This document shows positions 54,395 to 63,181 of a DNA stretch of 64,000 bases, piece after piece. The notes below the pieces were generated by a model. The model was given only the letters and a program-made list of their open reading frames with translations. It ran no database searches and was not told where the DNA came from. A program made the translations under genes and the position numbers. The DNA lies in the NCBI RefSeq assembly GCF_002723975.1, contig NZ_BEWO01000001.1:124001-188000 (forward strand). The letters are read 5' to 3'. The DNA comes from Gluconobacter japonicus (GTDB lineage Bacteria; Pseudomonadota; Alphaproteobacteria; Acetobacterales; Acetobacteraceae). Every line of letters starts with the position of its first letter. The first letter of the stretch is position 1.

Positions 54395-54784
54395 TCAGTA
54401 TTGCGGATAAACCACAACAGGCGGCGGGGGCGGAGCATAAATAACGGGCGGGGGCGGCGCATAAACGACACGCGGCGGCGGAGCATAGACAACCGGCGGC
54501 GGTGGCGGACCATAGGACTGACCAAGCATCGCCCCACCAACAGCACCGATTGCAAGGCCGCCAAGAATTCCACCAATCACGGCACCGCTGTTTCCGTGAT
54601 GACCACCGTGATGCCAGCCCGGTCCAGGACCATAATAGCCACGTCCTGGGCCACCATATCCGGGACCGCCATAACCACCATGCCAATGCGCTTCAGCAGT
54701 GGGAACAACGGCATTCGGGGCAACTACTGCCGTGCCGATCAGCAGGGGTGCAGCCAGAAGAACTGCACGGGTGATGCGACGCAT
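54395..54784 (-). CDS. Exported Gly- and Pro-repeat protein with glycine zipper
   Basis: A 129-residue protein in four parts. A signal peptide is at residues about 1-32 (AVLLAAPLLIGTAVV, cleavage near AEAHW). A Gly/Tyr/Pro/His-rich segment (GGYGGPGYGGPGRGYYGPGP) follows, then a glycine zipper (VIGGILGGLAIGAVGGAMLG) that may insert in the outer membrane. The end is a tail of VVYAPPP-type repeats. GGAGA lies seven bases before the ATG at 54784. Similar small proteins are widespread in acetic acid bacteria, without known function; a surface or outer-membrane role is my inference. Confidence 0.75.
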   Translation of the reverse strand: MRRITRAVLLAAPLLIGTAVVAPNAVVPTAEAHWHGGYGGPGYGGPGRGYYGPGPGWHHGGHHGNSGAVIGGILGGLAIGAVGGAMLGQSYGPPPPPVVYAPPPRVVYAPPPPVIYAPPPPPVVVYPQY

Positions 54785-54933
54785 GGCAAATCTCCTCATT
54801 ACGTCAGACGGGGCAGTCCCGAAGAATGGTTCCGCCCGTCCTGTGAGAAGAAATCTGCCATAGGAAAATGGCAGGAAAAGGCAACAATCATGGCAGATTT
54901 TTCTCAAATCATGACGGCCATGGCGGGTGTTTT

Positions 54934-55503
54934 TCAGTGTTTGGGATCTATCCGGTGATAGCCTTCCGGAGGATCAAACAGATCATCCGCCTGTCCCGCC
55001 CGACTGACAGACGCTGCCTGCACAACAAGCCGTCCGCCTTGGGTTGCGCCCAATAACAGACCATCCGTCGTGTAACAGAAATCCGTGGGGAGTTTGTTCG
55101 TATCAACGCTTTCCCAGATCATGCAGGCCTCGCCCGCAATTGTGGCAGGACCAACCTGTTTCCACGTTCCGGGAGCAGGCGTACCGGGAGCGGAAAACGA
55201 ATCGCCGGGCGCTTCAGTCACGGTCGCACTTTTTGCGGTCGTATCCAGCACCATCAGCCGATGGGTCCGGTAATCCGTCAGCATGACCGTTGCGGCCCCC
55301 TCGGGGTCCACACGCTGGCGCCAGAGCTTTGAGCTCCAACGCATCCGTTGATGAAGATGCTGCCCGTTCGGGCCCACCATGACATAATCAATATCCGCAT
55401 CATGCATTGGCGTGACGTAGGGCGCTGTATCCGCGGCATACGTCGTCTGAGCGCCAAGAAGCAGCCCTGCCACTACAGCGAGCCCCCGGAAACCGCACCG
55501 CAT
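54934..55503 (-). CDS. Exported protein, paralogue of the next gene upstream
   Basis: A 189-residue protein with a signal peptide (residues 1 to about 23, LAVVAGLLLGAQTTYA). The mature part shares with its neighbour (55503-56369) a two-cysteine core, here ATIAGEACMIWES and CYTTDGLLLG, and a similar ending FDPPEGYHRI. This resembles the DUF4412 kind of periplasmic domain. It starts by overlapping the neighbour's stop by one base, so both come from one transcript with aat. Function unknown. Confidence 0.75.
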   Translation of the reverse strand: MRCGFRGLAVVAGLLLGAQTTYAADTAPYVTPMHDADIDYVMVGPNGQHLHQRMRWSSKLWRQRVDPEGAATVMLTDYRTHRLMVLDTTAKSATVTEAPGDSFSAPGTPAPGTWKQVGPATIAGEACMIWESVDTNKLPTDFCYTTDGLLLGATQGGRLVVQAASVSRAGQADDLFDPPEGYHRIDPKH

Positions 55504-56369
55504 CAGTTCTGGCCACCATTGGATGGGCCACTCGGAGGCTGATCAGGGGTCGAGACCGTTCCATCGCCTGCCGAATCACTGGAGACGGACGGCTGACTTG
55601 CGTCTTCAGGAGACACCGGTGGAACAACGGGAGCCGACGTCTCGGCAGGTGTGCCCTGTGCGGCAATATGGCCGGGCGCCTGCACAGCCGAATCGCCTGC
55701 CGCACCACCCTCTGGAACAGGAGCAGGCGTGGGTGACGTGGACTGGCTGCCACCAGCGGAAGAGTGATGGGGGGACGTACGAGGCGTGATTTCCTGGAAC
55801 CCTGCCGGTGGCTCGAATGTCGATGTCGGCAGATCTCCGTAAGCGACGTTCGTGGCCTGAATGGAGCCTTCTGCTCCATCCGCATCCACACCGTTCTCGG
55901 ACAGGATCACGCCATCCTCCGTCACGCAGGCGCTGGCCTTGCCGTGGGCCGTCTGGATATCCCATCGTCCACACGGGACGCCGGCAATCGTGGCCTGACC
56001 TGCCTTGGTGTATTTCATTCCGAGATCCAGCATGAACGGATTATGCAATCCATGCTGAGGCCGGATATGGGCGTAGAGTTTCCGCTCCAGCATGACGAGC
56101 GTCACAACCTGCTTGGGGCGATCAAGAATCGTAATGCCGCGTCCATCTGCGGAATCAATTCGCAGCAGATCTCCCGAACCGGAAAAATAGACCTTCACAT
56201 CTCCACCAGCCCCCTGCATCCCCGGAGCGGACAGATGATATGTGACAGTGACATCCCGCGCCGGAGACAGTCTCGGATGGTCATCGGCGTAGGCTGCTGT
56301 GCCGCTGCCTGCACAAAGAAGCAGACTTGCGAGAAAAGCAGACCGATGCCGCCGAAAGAGTGAAATCAT
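55503..56369 (-). CDS. Exported protein with DUF4412-like domain and Pro/Ser-rich tail
   Basis: A 288-residue protein. A signal peptide (ASLLLCAGSGTAAYA, cleavage near residue 28) precedes a beta-rich domain to about residue 190 (VTYHLSAPGMQGAGGDVKVY, MLERKLYAHI, ATIAGVPCGRWDI, ACVTEDGVILS, FEPPAGFQEI). A low-complexity tail of about 95 residues rich in Pro, Ser, Ala and Gly follows, probably disordered. The core is paralogous to the next gene. The start shares one base with the aat stop. Function unknown; a periplasmic binding or carrier role is only a guess. Confidence 0.75.
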   Translation of the reverse strand: MISLFRRHRSAFLASLLLCAGSGTAAYADDHPRLSPARDVTVTYHLSAPGMQGAGGDVKVYFSGSGDLLRIDSADGRGITILDRPKQVVTLVMLERKLYAHIRPQHGLHNPFMLDLGMKYTKAGQATIAGVPCGRWDIQTAHGKASACVTEDGVILSENGVDADGAEGSIQATNVAYGDLPTSTFEPPAGFQEITPRTSPHHSSAGGSQSTSPTPAPVPEGGAAGDSAVQAPGHIAAQGTPAETSAPVVPPVSPEDASQPSVSSDSAGDGTVSTPDQPPSGPSNGGQN

Positions 56370-57028
56370 CAGGACTCTCCTGGATGTGGGCGTAAAGACG
56401 CGATGTCATCGCGCAGGGCGTGCAGACTGAAATCGTCAGGCCAGACGGCGCGGACAGTCAAAGCCTGGTTGAGCAGAACCAGATAGTCCGCAGCAGGAAT
56501 ACCAATACCGCCCAATGTTGTCAGATGAGGTGTCGTGTACTGCGTATCCAGAAGGCGATAGCCTCCCTGACGCAATCCTGCAACGAGATGGACCAGCGCA
56601 ATCTTGGAAACATCCCGCTGACGGGAGAACATGCTTTCCCCGAAAAATACGCCCCCCAGCGCCACACCGTACAACCCGCCGACCAGCCTCTCGCCGTCCC
56701 AGACCTCAATGGAATGAGCATGGTTTCGCTGATGCAGGACGCCATAGAGGGCGCAGATGCGAGGACTGATCCAGGTCTCTTCCCGGCCGGGCGCCGGTTC
56801 GGCACAGGCCAGCATGACGTCTCCAAAAGCCCGGTCTGCCGTGACCTGAAACTTGCCGGACCGGATGGTCCGCATCAGCTTGCGCGGCACAACCATGCCA
56901 TCCAGTGGAAGAATTCCGCGTTCCTCCGGAAAGTACCAGTTCAGTTCATCACTGTCTCGGTCAGGAGCCATCGGGAAAATACCGGATGCATAGGCATCAA
57001 GCAGGCTTTCCGGTGTGACGTCAGACAT
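56369..57028 (-). CDS. aat: Leucyl/phenylalanyl-tRNA--protein transferase
   Basis: A 219-residue enzyme that adds Leu or Phe from tRNA to proteins with N-terminal Lys or Arg, marking them for ClpAP through the N-end rule. YASGIFPMAPDRDSDELNWY near the N-terminus, HSIEVWDGERLVGGLYGVAL and FFGESMFSRQRDVSKIALVH in the middle, and LLDTQYTTPHLTTLGG are the family motifs. It is the first gene of a three-gene unit with the two exported paralogues. Confidence 0.95.
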   Translation of the reverse strand: MSDVTPESLLDAYASGIFPMAPDRDSDELNWYFPEERGILPLDGMVVPRKLMRTIRSGKFQVTADRAFGDVMLACAEPAPGREETWISPRICALYGVLHQRNHAHSIEVWDGERLVGGLYGVALGGVFFGESMFSRQRDVSKIALVHLVAGLRQGGYRLLDTQYTTPHLTTLGGIGIPAADYLVLLNQALTVRAVWPDDFSLHALRDDIASLRPHPGES

Positions 57029-57121
57029 GCCGTCGGTGCTCTCGATCCTGCATAAGGGAAATATTGGCCTCTCTGTCTGTCGGCATGATACACAGATCCT
57101 CGACCTTCATGGAGAGCCGCC

Positions 57122-57289
57122 TTGCCACTCGCCTTTGTCTACATGATCTTTCTCATACCGCTGGCGCTCCTGCGCCTGCTGCTTCCTGAAGCACATGGCC
57201 TGCTGATGGCGCTTGTCAAAATCTGCCTTGCAGGAATTGTCTTCTGGGGACTTCTGGACTTCTGGCGCCTGCGCCCCAGCAAGGGTTAG
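57122..57289 (+). CDS. Small two-helix membrane protein, 55 residues, unknown
   Basis: A 55-codon frame from TTG at 57122 to TAG at 57289, with GGAGAG eight bases before the TTG; an ATG at 57143 is an alternative. It encodes two hydrophobic segments (AFVYMIFLIPLALLRLLLP and GLLMALVKICLAGIVFWGLL) and a basic tail (DFWRLRPSKG), so it looks like a hairpin-type inner-membrane protein. It diverges from aat and is convergent with the MAPEG gene five bases away. I do not recognise it. Confidence 0.5.
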   Translation: MPLAFVYMIFLIPLALLRLLLPEAHGLLMALVKICLAGIVFWGLLDFWRLRPSKG

Positions 57290-57293
57290 GCCT

Positions 57294-57683
57294 TCAAATC
57301 AGGCCCAGAAGAACCAGGAACAATCCGACCATCGATCCACCCCAGATGAGACTGCGCACTGCTCCCCAGCCAAACGCATAGGCTGGGACGTACAGCAGAC
57401 GCCCGAAGAAATAGAGCCCTGCACCCCAGGCAACCAGAGCGCCATCCTTTCCGGCGACATGCGCCAGAAGAACTGCCCCAATGAAAATCGGGAGTGTTTC
57501 CTGAAGGTTGGCCTGCGCGCGGCGCATCCGAGCAGCGAGTCCGGTATAATGTGGTGTCTCACCATCCCGGTTTCCGGTGGCCCACTGAACGCCGTCCTGA
57601 CGCCGACAGGCGGCCGAGGTGAGAAACAGGTGCGCAACGGCCAGAACGAGCGTCCAGCCCAGCCAGACAAGACTCATCGACAT
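57294..57683 (-). CDS. MAPEG-family membrane protein
   Basis: A 129-residue protein with four membrane helices: residues about 5-25, 60-78, 80-100 and 108-128. ARMRRAQANLQETLPIFIGA is the signature of the MAPEG family (membrane-associated proteins in eicosanoid and glutathione metabolism), with the arginines and ERxxxAxxNxxE-like pattern. Bacterial members often have glutathione transferase or peroxidase activity, though many are untested. It lies downstream of the EcsC gene on the same strand. Confidence 0.85.
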   Translation of the reverse strand: MSMSLVWLGWTLVLAVAHLFLTSAACRRQDGVQWATGNRDGETPHYTGLAARMRRAQANLQETLPIFIGAVLLAHVAGKDGALVAWGAGLYFFGRLLYVPAYAFGWGAVRSLIWGGSMVGLFLVLLGLI

Positions 57684-57714
57684 ACTGTTTCTCCGGTTTC
57701 AGCCTCCTGCAAAC

Positions 57715-58548
57715 TCAGGAGAAGGACTCAGACGTTGCTCCGGACCGCAGATCCATGGCTGCTTCATGAACGGCTCGACCATGCGTCCGTTCCAGGCGAC
57801 GGATCGTAAAATGTGCCCGGGCAAGCGCACGGTAATGCGCGAGGAACGCCGAATTGAGCGACGCACCACAGAGCGCACCGGCAACCGGCACCATCTGAAG
57901 GGCAAACTTCCGCGACAGGCCAATGCCATAATGAGACGCCACTTCGGAAATCAGCATCACGACCGGGCGTCCTCGTAACAGAGCGCGGGCCGAGAAGAAT
58001 CCGAGTTCGCCATCCTCGTCCTCCTGACGGGCCGGGAAGGTCTTGAGCGCAAAGACTTCCAGACAGGCCCGGCGCGTCTCTTCATCACGCAGGTCCTCGC
58101 CCTCCTCGCGGGCAATTCGGCCGATCTCACGCATGATGGTCAACGTCGTGAACCCGACATCCGGGGCCAGTCCGAACACTCCGCCAAAACCACCGACAGC
58201 GCCCGAGATGGCTACAGCCGCCTGTCCGGCATTCTCCCGCCACATATCGCGCTTGAGCGGAACGTCGTTTTTAATCCCGACGATCGCAACATTGAACGCC
58301 TGTTCAATGGCGACTTCCGCGGTCTTCTGCATTTTTTCCTGAAGACCCGGAGCAAGACCAAGTCCCTTCATCCCGAGTCGCGCAGCCTGTCCGACAGCAC
58401 CACCCATCAAATCAGCCAGACGGACGAGGACGCCGCGCCCCTGCTCGACGCGTGCCAGCACGGACTGAAGCTGGGCTAGGGACTCCCCGTCCAGCGCCAG
58501 TGATGCAAATTCGCTGGTCGGAAGCTGCGAGCCATTCTCTACGGTCAT
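57715..58548 (-). CDS. EcsC-domain protein
   Basis: A 277-residue protein with an EcsC domain. KMQKTAEVAIEQAFNVAIVG, GQAAVAISGAVGGFGGVFGL, APDVGFTTLTIMREIGRIAR with EEGEDLRDEETRRACLEVFA, and a glycine-rich hydrophobic ALQMVPVAGALCGASLNSAF are typical. The domain is widespread and its role is unclear; some members associate with membranes. The ATG at 58548 was chosen because AGGAG lies 11 bases upstream; a TTG at 58557 is too near to it. It diverges from the next gene. Confidence 0.8.
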   Translation of the reverse strand: MTVENGSQLPTSEFASLALDGESLAQLQSVLARVEQGRGVLVRLADLMGGAVGQAARLGMKGLGLAPGLQEKMQKTAEVAIEQAFNVAIVGIKNDVPLKRDMWRENAGQAAVAISGAVGGFGGVFGLAPDVGFTTLTIMREIGRIAREEGEDLRDEETRRACLEVFALKTFPARQEDEDGELGFFSARALLRGRPVVMLISEVASHYGIGLSRKFALQMVPVAGALCGASLNSAFLAHYRALARAHFTIRRLERTHGRAVHEAAMDLRSGATSESFS

Positions 58549-58665
58549 GACGATCAAAACTCCTGTTCGTAAGACCCGAAACCGTTTACCCGATAGCAGG
58601 TTTCATATCGCATCACGAAAGCCCCCTGCTTGACGGGTGCCACGGCCGGGTGTGGAGAAGGACAT

Positions 58666-59184
58666 ATGATGAAAACATTTTCCCGCTGGATCCTGTCTGC
58701 CCCACTGGCGGTCAGTCTCCTCGCGACAGTCGCCACGCCGGCGCTGTCCGCTCCACATCATGCCCATCGTAGCCACAGTACGGCCGATCTGCCACAGATC
58801 CCGCCCTCGACGGCGCATCAGTTGAACAATCAGCCTGACAAGGTTCTGACGCCCGCACAGCAGGTTGCCCTGCCGGACGGCGGTGCACCGCCCCCGCCGC
58901 ATGGCTACACGACAGTTGAAGACTCGGAAGAGAGACTCGCGAACTACAGCGGGGAAGTGAGAACTCATCTGCCGGTCGGGATGCCGGGCACCAATGCCGA
59001 GCAGAAAACCAACGGCGCAAACAATTTGCCGTCCCATTTCAGCATTTTCGGGATGCCGGTGAAGTTCAATGCTCCCGTTACAGCCCCTTATCATAGCGAA
59101 GACCTGCCGCTGACCTATGCCGGACATCCGTCCAACGGGCAGACGAATATTCTGGTCAACGGCGACGCCTCAGACATTCACTGA
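58666..59184 (+). CDS. Exported protein of unknown function
   Basis: A 172-residue protein with a signal peptide (LSAPLAVSLLATVATPALSA, cleavage near residue 31), then a His-rich start of the mature chain (PHHAHRSHS). The rest is rich in Pro, Asn and Gly with little predicted structure (HFSIFGMPVKFNAPVTAPYH). GAAGGA lies before the ATG at 58666, and a second ATG follows at once. I recognise no family. It ends two bases before the convergent EVE gene. Confidence 0.7.
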   Translation: MMKTFSRWILSAPLAVSLLATVATPALSAPHHAHRSHSTADLPQIPPSTAHQLNNQPDKVLTPAQQVALPDGGAPPPPHGYTTVEDSEERLANYSGEVRTHLPVGMPGTNAEQKTNGANNLPSHFSIFGMPVKFNAPVTAPYHSEDLPLTYAGHPSNGQTNILVNGDASDIH

Positions 59185-59186
59185 GG

Positions 59187-59606
59187 TCAGCGCCCTTTTA
59201 CCCAGTCTCCGATTTTCGTCAGGTAGCGGAACTCCGGTTCCGTGACCGGCGCAACGGAGAGGCGGGACTGCTTCAGCAACGCCATGTTTTCCAGTTCAGG
59301 GTCAGCCTTGATCTGCGCGAGCGTAATGGGCTTTGCAAAAGCGCCATTTGCTTTCACATCCACACAGACCCAACGCGGATCCTCCGCAGTCGGGTCCGGA
59401 TATGCTTCCTTCACGACGTCCACGACACCCACAATCTGCTTTTCACTCACGGAATGGTAGAAAAGCGCCAGATCACCGATCTTCATGGCGGCCAGATTAT
59501 TGCGGGCCTGATAGTTGCGAACGCCTGTCCAGGGTTCCACCCCGTTGTGAACCTGTTCGCTCCACGAAAAGGCTTCGGGTTCAGATTTTATCAGCCAGTA
59601 CGCCAC
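59187..59606 (-). CDS. EVE-domain protein (PUA-like fold)
   Basis: A 139-residue protein consisting of one EVE domain. It begins MAYWLIKSEPEAFSW and shows EPWTGVRNYQARNNLAAMKI, LALFYHSVSEKQIVGVVDVV and ALLKQSRLSVAPV. EVE domains are PUA-like and related to YTH domains that read modified bases; stand-alone bacterial members are thought to bind modified nucleic acid but their target is unknown. It diverges from the ccm genes with about 150 bases between the starts. Confidence 0.92.
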   Translation of the reverse strand: MAYWLIKSEPEAFSWSEQVHNGVEPWTGVRNYQARNNLAAMKIGDLALFYHSVSEKQIVGVVDVVKEAYPDPTAEDPRWVCVDVKANGAFAKPITLAQIKADPELENMALLKQSRLSVAPVTEPEFRYLTKIGDWVKGR

Positions 59607-59755
59607 GTCATTCTCCTGCGAAAAGTTCCCCTTTCGCGCTCATTTCCGTGAAACGTGATAACAGTCATAGGAACAATGGGACAATGCACCTCTTCCGATT
59701 GTGAGGGGTTCGGACTATTTCATGTAGAAATATTTCGCGGAGTTTGAGAGTTCCC

Positions 59756-60517
59756 GTGCGCCCTACGCCTAATCTGCTCCATCGTTATGCCAATCCGGGG
59801 CAGTTCCTGCGTCTGGCCCGTGCGCTTCAGCCATGGCTGTCCACCGGCGCGATCATCTTCCTGACGGTCGGGATCGTATGGGGCCTGTTCTTCGCCCCTG
59901 CGGACTGGCAACAGGGCGAGACGGTCCGGATCATGTATGTGCATGTTCCCATGGCCTGGCTAGCCTCGTCCTGTTACCTCGGCCTGGCCATCTGCGGCCT
60001 GCTGTCGCTGGTCTGGCGCCATCCGTTGGCCGATCTGGCCGCCATCGAGATTGGCCCGGTCGGAGCCTGCGCTGCTGCATTGTGTCTCATTACCGGCTCC
60101 CTTTGGGGTCAACCGATGTGGGGCACATGGTGGGTCTGGGATGCGCGCCTGACCTCCGTTCTGGTGCTGTTTTTCCTATATCTGGGCCATATCGCCCTGA
60201 TTCGCGCTTTCGATGAGCCTGCCCGCGGGCAACGCGCCGCCGCCATTCTGGCTCTTGCTGGCGCGATTGACCTGCCGATCATCAAGTTCAGTGTGCAGTG
60301 GTGGAACACCCTGCATCAGCCGGACAGCATCACGCTGACAGGGGCTCCCACCATGTCCATGACGATGCTCTGGCCCCTCCTCATCACGACCATCGGCTTC
60401 ACGCTTGGTGTTGCCGCAGTCATTTTCGCCCGGCTGAGTGCCGCAATCCACGAGAGCCGAACCCGTCAGCTTATAGCCCGGTCCCGGCTCAACCGTTCGG
60501 ACAGGTCCGCAGCATGA
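59756..60517 (+). CDS. ccmC: Heme export / maturation protein CcmC
   Basis: A 253-residue inner-membrane protein with six membrane helices that transfers heme to CcmE during cytochrome c maturation. The tryptophan-rich heme motif is GTWWVWDARLTSVLVLFFLY near residue 120, with conserved histidines in RIMYVHVPMAWLAS and VQWWNTLHQP. The start is uncertain: GTG at 59756 is preferred, TTG at 59744 would add four residues. It is the first ccm gene here, and its stop overlaps ccmD. Confidence 0.93.
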   Translation: MRPTPNLLHRYANPGQFLRLARALQPWLSTGAIIFLTVGIVWGLFFAPADWQQGETVRIMYVHVPMAWLASSCYLGLAICGLLSLVWRHPLADLAAIEIGPVGACAAALCLITGSLWGQPMWGTWWVWDARLTSVLVLFFLYLGHIALIRAFDEPARGQRAAAILALAGAIDLPIIKFSVQWWNTLHQPDSITLTGAPTMSMTMLWPLLITTIGFTLGVAAVIFARLSAAIHESRTRQLIARSRLNRSDRSAA

Positions 60518-60681
60518 TGCATCTTCCCAATCACTGGCCCTATATTGCCGCCGCTTATGGTTTGACCATTGGCTGTTCGCTGGTTCTCGGCATTGGTGCG
60601 GCCCTGCGCCTGCGCCGCGCCAAAACCCGGCTGGCCGCTGTCGAAAGCCAGCTTCGCCACCGTGAAAGCTCCGCATCATGA
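60514..60681 (+). CDS. ccmD: Heme exporter protein CcmD
   Basis: A 55-residue protein with one membrane helix (IAAAYGLTIGCSLVLGIGAA) followed by the typical arginine-rich cytoplasmic part (LRLRRAKTRLAAVESQL). The NHWPYIAAAYGL beginning matches CcmD. It helps release holo-CcmE from CcmC. It overlaps ccmC and ccmE by four bases each. ATG at 60514 or at once after it (60517) may be used. Confidence 0.9.
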   Translation: MMHLPNHWPYIAAAYGLTIGCSLVLGIGAALRLRRAKTRLAAVESQLRHRESSAS

Positions 60682-61181
60682 CCCGCAAGACACGCCGTCT
60701 CTGGATTGTCATCGCCTGCCTTGCCTGCATCAGTTCCGCTGCGGCTCTTACGCTACGGGCGTTCTCATCCAATATCGTGTTCTTCATGGCTCCCTCGCAG
60801 GTCAAAGCGAACCCACCATCTCCGGCCCGGACAATCCGTCTTGGCGGCATGGTGATGGCGGGCTCCCTGCATCGCATTACGGAAAATGGGGCTCCGGTGA
60901 ACTCCTTTAACGTCACCGATGGCCAGGCTGCCGTGGAAGTCCATTACACGGGCATCCTCCCGGACCTGTTCCGCGAAGGTCAGAGCGTCGTTGCTCTCGG
61001 AACCGTCCAGAAAGACGGTGGCTTCACGGCCAGCGAAGTTCTCGCCAAGCATGATGAAACCTACATGCCCAAGGAAGTGGCCGACGAACTGAAACGCACG
61101 GGCAAGTGGGACCCGCGCTTCGGCAAGGCGCCTGACGCTGCCAGCTGGGACACCATGACCGCCAAGAAAGCCGGAGGCTGA
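60678..61181 (+). CDS. ccmE: Cytochrome c maturation heme chaperone CcmE
   Basis: A 167-residue periplasmic, membrane-anchored heme chaperone. A single helix lies at residues about 7-28, followed by an OB-fold: IVFFMAPSQV, RLGGMVMAGS, EVHYTGILPDLFREGQSVVA. The heme-binding histidine is in VLAKHDETYMPKEV near residue 122. It overlaps ccmD by four bases and precedes ccmF by eight. Confidence 0.96.
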   Translation: MTRKTRRLWIVIACLACISSAAALTLRAFSSNIVFFMAPSQVKANPPSPARTIRLGGMVMAGSLHRITENGAPVNSFNVTDGQAAVEVHYTGILPDLFREGQSVVALGTVQKDGGFTASEVLAKHDETYMPKEVADELKRTGKWDPRFGKAPDAASWDTMTAKKAGG

Positions 61182-61189
61182 ACACCATA

Positions 61190-63169
61190 ATGTTCGGACC
61201 AGAACAGGGCCATTTCGCCCTGGCCCTCGCCTGTGTTCTCGCACTCATCCAGTTTGTTGTTCCCCTCTGGGGCGCTCACAAGCGCAATGCCCGCCTCGTG
61301 GCGCTGGCTCCGTTTCTGGCGGTGTCGCAGCTTCTCGCTCTGGCGATCTCATTCTTCAGCCTGATCATGTGCGCCGTGCATGATGACTTCTCGGTTCAGA
61401 ACGTCGCCGCAAACTCCGCCGCGTCCAAGCCACTGCTTTATAAAATCACGGGTGTCTGGGGAAATCATGAAGGGTCCGTTTTGCTCTGGACCCTGATCCT
61501 CGGTGTCTGCGGCGCGGCTGTCGCTGCATTCGGGCGAAATCTTCCGGATATCCTGCGTGGGCGCGTTCTTGCGGTCCTCGGGGGTGTTTCAGCCGGTTTC
61601 CAGCTTTTCTGCCTTCTGACGTCCAATCCGTTCGACCGCGTTTTTCCGGCTCCAATGGATGGTCAGGGCATGAACCCGCTGCTTCAGGACCCCGGCCTCG
61701 CATTCCATCCCCCCATTCTCTACACGGGCTATGTCGGCTTTGCCGTCCCGTTCGCGTTTGCCGTCGCCGCTCTTCTTGAAGGGCGCGTTGATGCCGCATG
61801 GGGGCGCTGGGTCCGCCCGTGGGCAGTCGCAGCCTGGTGCTTCCTGACCTGCGGTATCGCGCTGGGATCCTGGTGGTCATATTATGTGCTGGGCTGGGGC
61901 GGATACTGGTTCTGGGACCCGGTGGAAAACGCGTCTCTTATTCCATGGCTGACGGGCACCGCCCTTGTTCACTCCGCCATCGTGGTGGAGAAGCGCGAGG
62001 GTCTGAAGATCTGGACCGTTCTGCTGGCGATTGCGACGTTCTCGTTCTCGCTCTCCGGCACCTTCCTCGTCCGTTCAGGCATCCTGAACTCCGTTCATGC
62101 CTTCGCGAATGATCCGGCCCGTGGTGTGTTCATTCTCGGCCTTCTGGCGCTGGTTATCGGTGGCTCGCTCGCTCTCTTCGCCTGGCGTGCACCGTCCCTG
62201 ACCTCAGGCGGCCTGTTCTCACCTGTGTCCCGCGAAGGCTCGCTGGTGCTGAACAACATTCTGCTGTGTTCCATCTGCGCCGTTGTTGTGACGGGCACGA
62301 TGTACCCGCCCTTCATGCAGCTTCTGGCAGGCCGTACCATTTCTGTCGGCAAGCCGTTTTTTGACGCCGCCACCATCCCCCTGACAATCCCGCTCCTTCT
62401 GGCCATGGGCGTCGGCACGGCTCTGCCCTGGAAGCGCGCACAACTGGCGCGCACGTTCTCGCATCTATTCGTGGCGGCCATTATTGCTGCTGTCGGGCTC
62501 GTGCTGTGCTTCTGGAAATTCTCTGGTGCACTCCCGATCGCCTGTGGTGCATTGGCCATCTGGGTCATGGCCGCGTCCGTCACGGATATCCTGCGCCGCG
62601 TCGGACTAGGTCATTCCAGCATGAGCGAGATGCTCGCCCGCTCCCGGAACCTGCCGCGCTCCAGTTGGGGTGCGGCGTTGGCTCATATTGGTGCGGGCAT
62701 TACCGTTCTGGGTCTGTGCGGCATGTCCGGTGCCCAGCATGCGATTGTGGAAATCCATGTTGGTGAGACGCGGAGCCTTGCGGGAGATGACTGGACTCTT
62801 CTCAACGTACACGATTATGCAGGCCCGAATTATCGCGCCATGCAGGCCGATATCGCCATCCGTCACAACGGCAGACTGATTACGACGCTGCATCCGGAAA
62901 AGCGCGATTTCACCACGCAGAACCAGACCACAACGGAAGTCGCCATTCATACGAACTTCATTACGGACCTCTATGGTGTGGTGGGCGATCGACACGGAAC
63001 GGGCGCGGATGCGACCTATGTGCTACGTCTGCACCGTAACCCGCTGGCTCCATGGATGTGGCTTGGCGGGCTGGTCATGGCGATTGGTGGGGCCTTCTCC
63101 CTGTCAGATCGTCGCCTGCGCGTCGGCGCTCCGAAAAGGGCGGCCACACGGAACATGGCCCAGGCCTGA
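61190..63169 (+). CDS. ccmF: Cytochrome c heme lyase subunit CcmF
   Basis: A 659-residue inner-membrane protein with about 15 helices that receives heme from CcmE and attaches it to apocytochrome c. The heme-handling WWD motif is WGGYWFWDPVENASLIPWL near residue 240, and GVWGNHEGSVLLWTLIL near residue 88 holds a conserved histidine. The C-terminal periplasmic loop (NQTTTEVAIHTNFITDLYGV) is typical. It is followed by ccmG after 12 bases. Confidence 0.97.
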   Translation: MFGPEQGHFALALACVLALIQFVVPLWGAHKRNARLVALAPFLAVSQLLALAISFFSLIMCAVHDDFSVQNVAANSAASKPLLYKITGVWGNHEGSVLLWTLILGVCGAAVAAFGRNLPDILRGRVLAVLGGVSAGFQLFCLLTSNPFDRVFPAPMDGQGMNPLLQDPGLAFHPPILYTGYVGFAVPFAFAVAALLEGRVDAAWGRWVRPWAVAAWCFLTCGIALGSWWSYYVLGWGGYWFWDPVENASLIPWLTGTALVHSAIVVEKREGLKIWTVLLAIATFSFSLSGTFLVRSGILNSVHAFANDPARGVFILGLLALVIGGSLALFAWRAPSLTSGGLFSPVSREGSLVLNNILLCSICAVVVTGTMYPPFMQLLAGRTISVGKPFFDAATIPLTIPLLLAMGVGTALPWKRAQLARTFSHLFVAAIIAAVGLVLCFWKFSGALPIACGALAIWVMAASVTDILRRVGLGHSSMSEMLARSRNLPRSSWGAALAHIGAGITVLGLCGMSGAQHAIVEIHVGETRSLAGDDWTLLNVHDYAGPNYRAMQADIAIRHNGRLITTLHPEKRDFTTQNQTTTEVAIHTNFITDLYGVVGDRHGTGADATYVLRLHRNPLAPWMWLGGLVMAIGGAFSLSDRRLRVGAPKRAATRNMAQA

Positions 63170-63181
63170 GGAGAGACACGC

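Noticed and set aside
59699-59730. TTGTGA and TAGAAA as a ccmC promoter
   Set aside because: The spacer is 20 bases, outside the usual 16-18, and the -10 match is poor.
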